Of a stretch of 64,000 nucleotides of DNA, positions 57,343-64,000 are shown piece after piece; the first letter of the stretch is position 1, and each line of letters begins with the position of its first letter. The notes under the pieces are model-generated. The model made no database searches, was not told the DNA's origin, and was given only the letters and a program-made list of their open reading frames with translations. The position numbers were made by a program, and so were the translations under genes. The DNA comes from Streptomyces abyssomicinicus (GTDB taxonomy: Bacteria; Actinomycetota; Actinomycetes; Streptomycetales; Streptomycetaceae): assembly GCF_008974245.1 (NCBI RefSeq), contig NZ_BBZI01000009.1, forward strand, positions 183,219 to 247,218. The letters are read 5' to 3'.

Positions 57343-59166
57343 TCAGTTGATCCGGATGAGCTTCGCCTTCAGGACGCCCAGCAGACCGCCGTCGACGGTG
57401 ACGTCCTGGCTGCCGGTGACGTTCACCGAGCGGCCGCCGACCTTCACCCCGACCCGGCCCTGGATGTCCACGTTGCGGCCCGACACGCTCACGTCGCCCC
57501 GCCCCGCGTCCAGGGTGATGCCCTTCCGGTCGAGCAGGACGGAGGTGAGCGGTTGACGGCCCTTGGCGAAGACCGTGAGCTCGATCCGGTCCCGCCGGTC
57601 GTCCAGGAACACCTCGAGGCGCTCGTCACCGGTGGTGAGCCGGATACCGGACGGGCCCGGCGCCCTCGCGTCGAGGAGCTCCACCCGGTGTCCCGAACGC
57701 GACACGACCGAGCGGCGGTTGACCCTGCCGGTGGTCCCGTCGATCAGCGGGACGTCGTGGGGCGACGGCTTGTCGACGCCGTTGTAGAGCCCTCCGATGA
57801 CGTACGGGCTGTCCAGCAGGCCCTGTTCGAAGCCCACCAGCACCTCGTCGTTGACCTCGGGGCTCACCACGCCTCCGCCGCCCTTGCCGCCCCACTGCAC
57901 GGTGCGGACCCAGTCGGTGGTGTACGTGTCGTCCAGCCAGGGGAAGCGCAGCTTCACCGCGCCGGTCTCCGCCCCGCCCGGCTCGCGTACGTCCGTCACC
58001 ACGCCGATCGCGAGCCCCGGCATGCGCGGCCCGCGGCCCGGCGCGTTGGCGCCGGTGACCAGGCCGGTCAGGGAGCGGTCGGGGCTGGCGCTCACCCACA
58101 CCGTCGTCCGGTATCCGCCGTGCGGCTCCAGGACGTGCTGCACGGCCGTCGCGGTGTACTTGCCCGTGAACGCCTGCCCGACGTTGCCGAGGGCCACCGG
58201 CTTGCCCGCCCGCAGCTGCGGGTTGCCCTCGGCCACCGCCTCCAGCTCACCGAAACCGGCGCTGACCTGGGCGGCCGTGGCGGCCGCCGCCGCCGTCGTC
58301 TCCGCCTGGGTGCGGTACGGGGTGTCGGTGACGGTCAGCTTCGACGACCTGCCGAACCGGGCGGCGAACGCCGGGCTCAGCCCCGGCACCACCGTGTCGC
58401 TCTCCACCGAGGGCTGCCGGGCCACCAGCGGCCGCTTCGTGGTCACGTCCCAGCCGCGCACCTCCACCTGCTGGGCACCGTCCGCGGCGGACAGCGAGGC
58501 CCGCAGCGCCAGCAGATTCCGGCCGTATTCCAGCACCATCGGGTTCCGGGCGGCCGAGGTCGACGGCGCGGGCGCCGCGGAGGCCTTGCGCGGCCGGGTG
58601 AACTGGAGCAGGCCCTTCTCGTCGACGCGGACCTGCGCGCCGCTCTCGGCCGCCAGGTGCTGCAGGAAGTCCCAGTCGGACACGTTCGCCTGCGAGAGCT
58701 GCCGGTAGGTGACCGGCGCGGCCTCCACGGTCCCGCAGGCCAGCCCGGCCCCGGCGGCCACCTTGCGGACGATGGCCGCGGCCGTCATGTTCCGGAACGC
58801 CACCACCTTCCGGCCCCGCTGGAGACGGTGCGCCTTGGAGAAGGCCCGCACCACCGTGAACGAGCCCGTGCGGTCCCGGTCCACCTCCAGGGCGGTCACC
58901 TCGCCGTCGAAGAGCCGTTCACGGGCCTGCCCGGAGACGGTCACCACCGAGACCCTGAGCGGGGTGCCGATGGTGATGCCGACGGCCCGCAGGAATTCGT
59001 GGTCGGGGTCGCGGAAGGTCAGCTGGGCCGCGTCCGGCAGGCCCACGTTCTCGTCCACCACGCAGCTCACCAGCTGGGCGGCCCAGATGGGCGGGAGCTC
59101 CCCGGGCGTCTCGATGATGGGGTCCGCCGCGAACGACCGGCCGCCCTGTGCTCCGGATGCGCTCAC
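57343..59166 (-). CDS. VgrG-like spike protein
   Basis: 607 residues. N-terminal gp27-like part (VSCVVDENVGLPDAAQLTFR, LFDGEVTALEVDRDRTGSFT, SQANVSDWDFLQHLAAESGA). Then an OB-fold gp5 part (PGLAIGVVTDVREPG, LRFPWLDDTYTTDWVRTVQW, DEVLVGFEQGLLDSPYVIGG) and a beta-helix needle with short repeats (LDAGRGDVSVSGRNVDIQG, RVGVKVGGRSVNVTGSQDVT). It forms the central trimeric spike. GTG start overlapping the LysM gene stop. No C-terminal effector extension is seen. Confidence 0.92.
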   Translation of the reverse strand: MSASGAQGGRSFAADPIIETPGELPPIWAAQLVSCVVDENVGLPDAAQLTFRDPDHEFLRAVGITIGTPLRVSVVTVSGQARERLFDGEVTALEVDRDRTGSFTVVRAFSKAHRLQRGRKVVAFRNMTAAAIVRKVAAGAGLACGTVEAAPVTYRQLSQANVSDWDFLQHLAAESGAQVRVDEKGLLQFTRPRKASAAPAPSTSAARNPMVLEYGRNLLALRASLSAADGAQQVEVRGWDVTTKRPLVARQPSVESDTVVPGLSPAFAARFGRSSKLTVTDTPYRTQAETTAAAAATAAQVSAGFGELEAVAEGNPQLRAGKPVALGNVGQAFTGKYTATAVQHVLEPHGGYRTTVWVSASPDRSLTGLVTGANAPGRGPRMPGLAIGVVTDVREPGGAETGAVKLRFPWLDDTYTTDWVRTVQWGGKGGGGVVSPEVNDEVLVGFEQGLLDSPYVIGGLYNGVDKPSPHDVPLIDGTTGRVNRRSVVSRSGHRVELLDARAPGPSGIRLTTGDERLEVFLDDRRDRIELTVFAKGRQPLTSVLLDRKGITLDAGRGDVSVSGRNVDIQGRVGVKVGGRSVNVTGSQDVTVDGGLLGVLKAKLIRIN

Positions 59167-59885
59167 CGCTCCTCCTCACCGCCCGCGTCACGCAGGCCCG
59201 GCACCACCAGTTCGGTGCCGGGCACCAGCGCCATCGGGTCGTCGATTCCGTTCGCCTCCGCGATGACCCGCCAGGCCGTCGCGTCCCCGTACTCCCGCCA
59301 GGCCAGCAGGGCCAGGCTGTCGCCGGCCACCACGGTGTGCGTGCTGCGGGCCGTGCGCGCGCCGGACGTCGGGTTCTGGCCCGGCGGGTCGACGCTCGCC
59401 TCCTCGATCGACAGGGCGCAGGTGGCCCGCAGCGGCTTTCCGTCCACGTCGAACAGGGTGTAGGTGACCGACAGGCTGGAGAGCACCCCGTCGAACGAGG
59501 TGGTCCGCGCGGTGCCCCACTCGAACCGCACCCACGGGCTGGCCGGCTTCTTGCGGCCCAGGCTGGCCGGGGTCGGCACGCACGCCTTCATCAGCTTCTC
59601 CACCGCCTGCTCCACGGAGTTGTCGTGGGTGGCGGTGGCGTCCAGGAACACCTGGAGGCTCAGCTCGCGCGGGCCGCTGCCGACGAACTCGGGCAGCGCC
59701 GACTGCTCCGCCATCCGGGAGGGGGAGCGCCGCCACTCGGTGGTCTTGCGCAGTTCCAGGGTGGAGGGGTTGAACTGCAGGTCGAGCCGCGCGATCGTGC
59801 CGCCCGGCTTCGCGCCGACCGAGGCCGGGGGCTCCTTCAGGGTCAGCTGGGCCCTGGCCCGGCTGGAGCGGATCGCTGGGGACAT
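59163..59885 (-). CDS. eCIS tube-initiator/LysM protein
   Basis: 240 residues. N-terminal CIS-tube domain (LDLQFNPSTLELRKTTEWRR, RELSLQVFLDATATHDNSVE, WVRFEWGTARTTSFDGVLSS) plus a C-terminal LysM (HTVVAGDSLALLAWREYGDA, WRVIAEANGIDDPMALVPGT). This architecture sits between tube and spike in eCIS (Afp7/gp53-like). AAAGGAGG lies 7 nt before the ATG. The gap upstream, 59886-60016, is GGTGG-rich with no gene. Confidence 0.9.
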   Translation of the reverse strand: MSPAIRSSRARAQLTLKEPPASVGAKPGGTIARLDLQFNPSTLELRKTTEWRRSPSRMAEQSALPEFVGSGPRELSLQVFLDATATHDNSVEQAVEKLMKACVPTPASLGRKKPASPWVRFEWGTARTTSFDGVLSSLSVTYTLFDVDGKPLRATCALSIEEASVDPPGQNPTSGARTARSTHTVVAGDSLALLAWREYGDATAWRVIAEANGIDDPMALVPGTELVVPGLRDAGGEEER

Positions 59886-60016
59886 CCGGCGCCTCCTTTC
59901 CGTGCGGCGGCTGGGTGGTGCGTGGCGGGTGGGTGTACGTGGCGGGCGGTGGGGCCGGCGGTGGTGGGACCGGCGGGGTGGTGGGACGGCGTGGCGGTGG
60001 GGCCGGCGGTGGTGCT

Positions 60017-60442
60017 TCAGGACCAGCGCAGGCCCTCGTGGGCGATCTCCAGGCTCTCGACCGCCGCCGCCGGGTTGGCGGGGTCGAAGGACGGCCCCTG
60101 CCAGCGCACCGGGACGATCCCGAACACCTGCCAGCTCACGATCGGGGTCAGGTCCGGTTGCAGGGCCACGATCTCGCCGTCCTTGGGCTCCACCCGCTTC
60201 AGCGTCTCGTCGAGCCAGCGGCCGATCTTCGCCGTGTCGGCGGTGACCGGCCGGGTGAGCGTGATGTTCGACCAGGTGACGCGACCGGGCAGGTTCCAGG
60301 TGAAGCCGTTGTTGCCGCCCTCGGCGTAGCTCTCGATCTCGACCTCGGCGCCCATGCCCGAGCAGGTGTGGAAGGCGCCCAGGTCGTCACCGCCGATCGC
60401 GAGCCGGAAGAACACGCTCGTCGCGAAGATGCTGTCCGTCAT
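60017..60442 (-). CDS. eCIS tube protein (gp19/Hcp-like)
   Basis: 141 residues: FATSVFFRLAIGGDDLGAFH, TCSGMGAEVEIESYAEGGNN, TWSNITLTRPVTADTAKIGR, FDPANPAAAVESLEIAHEGL match the phage tail-tube family used in eCIS (Afp1/5-like). Together with related subunits it forms the inner tube. The gap of 124 bp upstream contains 17-bp CCGTGTGCTCCGTGGCC-type repeats but no gene. Confidence 0.92.
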   Translation of the reverse strand: MTDSIFATSVFFRLAIGGDDLGAFHTCSGMGAEVEIESYAEGGNNGFTWNLPGRVTWSNITLTRPVTADTAKIGRWLDETLKRVEPKDGEIVALQPDLTPIVSWQVFGIVPVRWQGPSFDPANPAAAVESLEIAHEGLRWS

Positions 60443-60566
60443 CCGTCCGTCATCCGTTCCCTGACCTCATCCGTTCCCTGGCCCCGTGTGCTCCGTGGCC
60501 CCGTGTGCTCCGTGGCCGCGTCCGGTCCGTGGCCGCGTCCGTTTCCGCATCCCCGCCGCCGTGGCC

Positions 60567-63500
60567 TCAACGGCGTCCGTCGTGGGGGCGGCCGGTGCGT
60601 TCCCGGCCGCGCCGCAGTTCGGCACGGAGCAGCCGGGCGACCGGGTCGAGCAGGCGCCGCGCCAGGTCGTCCAGGTCGAGGCCGGGGTCCTGTGCCGGAT
60701 CGGCGCGGCGGGCCGTGCTTCCGGCGGCGGAGGCGGACGCCGTGGCGGGTGCCGGGGCGGGCGCGGACGCCGACCGCGGACGGCCGCCCGCCGGGACCGC
60801 CTTGGCGGCCCCGCCCGGAGGTACGCGGTCACCGGCGCCGGAGCCGGACCCCGACGCGGTGCCGGGGCGGGGGCCCGGGCCGGTGCGCTGGACGGTGGTG
60901 CCGGTGCCGCCGGTACCGCCGCCGGACCCGGTGCTCCTCCAACGGACGACGGGGACCTCGCCCGCCGTCGCCGGGGCTCCCGGGATGACGGGCGGGTGTC
61001 CCGCGAGCGGCGCGGCCTGCGGGGCGGTCACCGGCAGGGACCGCGCCGGTACGGCGGCGGTCGGCACGGACGCGCCGAACCCGGACGCCCCGGACGGGGA
61101 CGGCGCGGGCCGGACGACCGGGACGCGCTGAACGGTGGCCGGCCCGGCGGACCGCACCGTCGCGTCCACCGGCCCGGGACGGCCGGCCGCTGCCCGCCGG
61201 CCCCCCGGCCCGGCGGGTGCGCCGGGGGCGGACGGCCGGGCCGGACCGGACCCGGCCGGGGCCGGGGCGGTGGACGGCCGGGCGGGAGCGGCGTACGCGT
61301 CGGCGGTGCGGGCGGGCCCGGTGGGCGCGGCGACCGCCGGGGTGGCGGGCCAGCGCGCCGCGACCACGGGCCGGCCGCCGGCCGGTGCGACGGGCGGTGC
61401 CGAACCCTCCGGGAGCCGGGTGTTCAGGGAGAGCGGGCGCGCAGCGAGCAGGGAGAGGGCGCGCGACGCCGGGAGCGGCTGCGTACCGACCACGCCGGAG
61501 GGCCGTCCCCCGCCGCCCGGGACGAGCGACGTGCCCTCGGCGACACGCCGGGCGACGACGAGCGGGGCCGGGGCGGACGGGGGTCGGTGCCCCTGCCCGC
61601 CGTCGGAGCGCCCACCGTCGGAGCGCTGCCCGCCGCGGGGGGCCGAACCGGGCCGCTGCCGCGCCTCGTGCACGGGGCCCGGTGCGGCCACGGCGGCCGG
61701 CAGCACCGGGCTTCCGGGCGCGGTGGCGGCCGCGGGCGGCGTCACCAGGGGCGTGGCGGGGCCGTCCCCGAGGTGCGAGGAGCCGGGGTGCGCGGCGCCG
61801 GGGTGCGCGGCGCCGGGGTGCGAGGTGCGCGCCCCCGGGGAGTCCGCGGCAAGGCTGCGCTGGACGCCGGCGTTCCCCAGCAGCGGCGCGTCCGCCGGGC
61901 CGTCCGCCGCCCCACGGGGCGCGGGCCCGGCCGGCGTCCTCCCGCGGTCCTGCGCGCGCGACGCCGGGCCGGAGGCGGCGGCTCCCGGAAGGTCGGCGCT
62001 CGGCGGCAGCGCGGGCAGCGGTGCGCCCAGGCCGCCGCGGGCGCGTGCCCCGGTGCGGGTGGAAGGCCGGTGCGGGGCGTCGGCCGGTGCGGCGGGGCCG
62101 CCCGCGGTGCCGCCGTGGACGGGCCGGTCCGCCGGACCGCCGTGTACGCCCTCGGTGCCGCTCGTGCCGTCCGCGCGGCGCTGGACGACGGGAAGCGCCG
62201 GACCGGCGGCAGCCCGGCCGCCGGGCACGGCGCCCGGGGCGGCGGCGTCCTTGGCCAACGGCACCGCCGTGGCGGGCAGTTCGCTCAGCGGCGCGCCGAG
62301 CGGCGCACGGGTGGGCGACCCCTGCGCCGGGGTGGCCGGGCGCGCTCCCGTTCCGGCCGGGGTGGTCGTGGTGGAGGGCGCGCCGGCATCCGGGAGGGTG
62401 GCGGGCCGCAGGGCGGGGACGCAGCGCACCGGGCCGGCCGGGCGTCGGGCGACGGTCAGGGAGGGCCCCGCCGGGCGCGGCCGGACGGACGGGTGGGACC
62501 CGTCGGCGCCGGAGGCCCGGGCCGCCCCCGGCTGCCCGCCCTCCCGGCCGGACCCGGTCGTTCCGGGTGCCGTGCGCCGGCTGTCCGGGGCCTGCGGTGT
62601 ACGCCCGCCGGTGCCCGACGGGGACCGGGACGCGCGCCCGGAGTCCGGCCCGGAGCGCGTCTGCGAAGCGGTCCCGTCGGCAGCGGGCCGGCCCACGTCC
62701 CGGCCGACGCCGGCGCCCGGGACCACCGGGACACTCCGCACCAGCGGGATCTCGGGCGCGACCGGCCGCCGACCCGTGTCGCCGGGCGGCACGACCGGGC
62801 CGGTGCCCGGCTGCACCGCCCGCTGGACGGCGGAGGACGCCGAGGAGGACGAAGAGGAGGCCGAGGACAGCACGCCGGGAGAGTCCCCGGACGTCAGACC
62901 ACGGCTTCGCGGAGCGTCACCCGGGCGCCCCTTCCCCGCGGCGCCGTCGCCGCTGGGACGCGCCACCACGGGCCCCGCACCGGACGGCACCGCAGCGGAC
63001 GACGGGGAACCGGACGACGCCGGAGCGGACGAAGCAGGACCGGACGGCCGCGCCCCCGACCCTCGCGCGGCCCCCGGCGCCCGGCCGGCCGACGGACGGG
63101 ACGTGCCGCCCGGGGCACCGGCCGCCTCCGGCGCGCCGGTGTCCGGCACACCGCCGGGCGGCCCGTCGGCGCCCTCCGGCCGCAGGGACCGGAGCAGCAG
63201 CGGACCCCCGCCGGTGCGGGTGGCCTGCGGGGTGGCCGGGCGGGTGACTCCCCGCACCAGCCCGGCCGGAGCCGTGGGCAGCAGGGCGTGGCCCAGTCCG
63301 GAGTCGAACGACGGGTTCTGCCAGGCGGCGAGGTCCGAGCGGAAGGCGAGGCCGTCGCTGACCCCGAGCGGCGCGCGGGAGACGGTGAGCACCGGAGGCG
63401 GGGTGCGGCGCCAGCCGCCGTCCCAGTCTCCGGGCACGGAGGGGACCCCGGCGCCGGGCGCGGTCCGGTCCGGACCCTCACCGGGCGGACCGCCCGCCTC

Positions 63501-63611
63501 GGCCACGGAACGCCCGGAGCGCTCCGCGCGCCCCGTCCGCTCCGCGCGCTCCGAGGAGTCCGCGGCGATCGGCCCGGCGGCCCGGCGGCGCAGCCTGTCC
63601 CGCCATGCCAT
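60567..63611 (-). CDS. large disordered VQR-repeat protein of the eCIS cluster
   Basis: 1,014 residues, very rich in Pro, Ala, Gly, Arg and Ser. A conserved start (MAWRDRLRRRAAGPIAADSS) is followed by PPVLTVSRAPLGVSDGLAFR and AWQNPSFDSGLGHALLPTAP. Repeated short VQR motifs come next (AVQRAVQPG, VVQRRADG, VQRSLAADS, VQRVPVVR, VQRTGPG). The last 45 residues look structured (LDLDDLARRLLDPVARLLRA, ELRRGRERTGRPHDGRR). Ordered segments at the ends with a long flexible middle suggest a scaffold or tether. VQR motifs recur in proteins of eCIS loci, including those with the eCIS core domain, which is absent here. Codon bias and position between tube and DUF6760-like genes support a real gene. Confidence 0.75.
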   Translation of the reverse strand: MAWRDRLRRRAAGPIAADSSERAERTGRAERSGRSVAEAGGPPGEGPDRTAPGAGVPSVPGDWDGGWRRTPPPVLTVSRAPLGVSDGLAFRSDLAAWQNPSFDSGLGHALLPTAPAGLVRGVTRPATPQATRTGGGPLLLRSLRPEGADGPPGGVPDTGAPEAAGAPGGTSRPSAGRAPGAARGSGARPSGPASSAPASSGSPSSAAVPSGAGPVVARPSGDGAAGKGRPGDAPRSRGLTSGDSPGVLSSASSSSSSASSAVQRAVQPGTGPVVPPGDTGRRPVAPEIPLVRSVPVVPGAGVGRDVGRPAADGTASQTRSGPDSGRASRSPSGTGGRTPQAPDSRRTAPGTTGSGREGGQPGAARASGADGSHPSVRPRPAGPSLTVARRPAGPVRCVPALRPATLPDAGAPSTTTTPAGTGARPATPAQGSPTRAPLGAPLSELPATAVPLAKDAAAPGAVPGGRAAAGPALPVVQRRADGTSGTEGVHGGPADRPVHGGTAGGPAAPADAPHRPSTRTGARARGGLGAPLPALPPSADLPGAAASGPASRAQDRGRTPAGPAPRGAADGPADAPLLGNAGVQRSLAADSPGARTSHPGAAHPGAAHPGSSHLGDGPATPLVTPPAAATAPGSPVLPAAVAAPGPVHEARQRPGSAPRGGQRSDGGRSDGGQGHRPPSAPAPLVVARRVAEGTSLVPGGGGRPSGVVGTQPLPASRALSLLAARPLSLNTRLPEGSAPPVAPAGGRPVVAARWPATPAVAAPTGPARTADAYAAPARPSTAPAPAGSGPARPSAPGAPAGPGGRRAAAGRPGPVDATVRSAGPATVQRVPVVRPAPSPSGASGFGASVPTAAVPARSLPVTAPQAAPLAGHPPVIPGAPATAGEVPVVRWRSTGSGGGTGGTGTTVQRTGPGPRPGTASGSGSGAGDRVPPGGAAKAVPAGGRPRSASAPAPAPATASASAAGSTARRADPAQDPGLDLDDLARRLLDPVARLLRAELRRGRERTGRPHDGRR

Positions 63612-63615
63612 GTGC

Positions 63616-63774
63616 TCAACCGCCTTCGTTCACGCGGGTGTTGATACGGGCGATCTCGGCCACCCACTGCCGGCGTTCGTCATGGGTCAGGTCGAGGATC
63701 TCCTCGCGCGGCCAGTGGAAGTGGTAGGCGACGTACGCGATCTCCTCCCGGAGCCGGGGAAGGGCGTACGTCAC
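63616..63774 (-). CDS. DUF6760-like small eCIS protein
   Basis: 52 residues: GTG start, then TYALPRLREEIAYVAYHFHW, PREEILDLTHDERRQWVAEI, ARINTRVNEGG. This short helical protein with the HFHWPREEIL motif recurs in Streptomyces eCIS and phage-tail operons as DUF6760. Overlaps the upstream gene stop (GTGA) and ends 4 bp before the VQR protein start. Confidence 0.85.
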   Translation of the reverse strand: MTYALPRLREEIAYVAYHFHWPREEILDLTHDERRQWVAEIARINTRVNEGG

Positions 63775-64000
63775 GATTCCCCCAGGCGCCCGCCCGAGAG
63801 GTCGACCTCGAAGCCGCCTTCGCAGTGCGGACAGGTCACCGCCGCACGGGTGTGGCCCTCGCTGTTGACGCGACGGTAGAAGTCCTGGAGGAAGGCGACG
63901 TCGGTGGCGTACATCCGCTCCACGATCCCGGCGTGGACGTCGGTGATGGAGCCGATCCGGGTGATGACCTGGCTCAGCAGCACCACGCTCAGGTACGCGG
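63771..64000 (-). CDS. tail-assembly-like eCIS protein, partial (5' end outside window)
   Basis: The frame is open to the window edge. The visible C-terminal 76 residues include YLSVVLLSQVITRIGSITDV, MYATDVAFLQDFYRRVNSEG and a zinc-ribbon half (AVTCPHCEGGFEVDLSGG). This fits the phage tail-assembly protein that precedes DUF6760 in eCIS operons; the role is probably chaperoning tail proteins. Sheath and further tube genes are expected beyond the window. Confidence 0.75.
   Translation of the reverse strand, partial: AYLSVVLLSQVITRIGSITDVHAGIVERMYATDVAFLQDFYRRVNSEGHTRAAVTCPHCEGGFEVDLSGGRLGES

Noticed and set aside
61135..63879. Plus-strand 900-codon frame antisense to the VQR protein
   Set aside because: No motifs; it runs against the direction of the operon and across the DUF6760-like gene.

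Overview
The window is a stretch of a high-GC actinomycete chromosome, almost certainly Streptomyces. The support is the dnaK-grpE-dnaJ-hspR operon with HAIR-type HspR boxes, a separate clpB with its own HAIR box, a dcd gene of the length usual in this genus, frequent GTG starts, and a Streptomyces-type contractile injection system (eCIS) cluster.

Layout. 1-3.9 kb: end of a Ser/Thr kinase fused to a ricin-type lectin, a PIG-V-like mannosyltransferase, a YbjN-like protein and a small membrane-anchored protein. 3.9-6.8 kb: clpB with an HspR box. 6.8-10.4 kb: a coupled pair (small exported Trp-rich peptide plus a degenerate Rieske-like protein) divergent from a LuxR-type regulator; a convergent paralogue of that regulator lies beyond a 650-bp array of degenerate 24-25 bp repeats. 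10.4-13.9 kb: an orphan xylose-type sugar-binding lipoprotein and a secreted PA14/FN3 protein. 14-18.3 kb: hspR, dnaJ, grpE, dnaK. 18.6-20.9 kb: an EtfD-like membrane Fe-S oxidoreductase. 21.2-29.9 kb: five tandem secreted seven-repeat FG-GAP (beta-propeller) paralogues. 30.1-33 kb: a Yip1-family protein, a phosphoribosyltransferase, dcd, a zinc-ribbon miniprotein and tRNA-Gly(CCC).

33-40.8 kb is an accessory zone that looks like eroded insertions at tRNA-Gly. The tRNA 3' end and its downstream hairpin are partly repeated near 35.95 kb and 40.75 kb. Between the copies sit three PIN-domain toxin-antitoxin pairs, a Uma2-family protein, a broken PIN-gene tail, small secreted proteins and a membrane-anchored HTH protein. 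Just outside the last repeat is a two-gene unit: a 1,982-aa P-loop ATPase and a 508-aa partner ending in a HEPN-like R-x4-H motif. This is a good candidate for an undescribed defence or conflict system.

48.9-64 kb holds a Ser/Thr kinase with a PQQ-type propeller, a SUKH-4-like protein and, on the minus strand, the baseplate/tube part of an eCIS. Reading in the direction of transcription: tail-assembly-like protein (cut by the window end), DUF6760-like protein, 1,014-aa disordered VQR-rich protein, tube protein, LysM tube-cap protein, VgrG-like spike, PAAR tip, gp25, baseplate J-like protein, tail protein I, and a zinc-ribbon/glycan-binding-like membrane protein. Most junctions are 4-bp overlaps, so this is one or two transcripts.

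The best regulatory signal is a shared promoter-like element, ACAACC-N17-GTC, found 60-220 bp upstream of all five FG-GAP genes and also upstream of the PA14/FN3 gene, which lies 7 kb away. It looks like the signature of one ECF sigma factor controlling a set of exported surface proteins.
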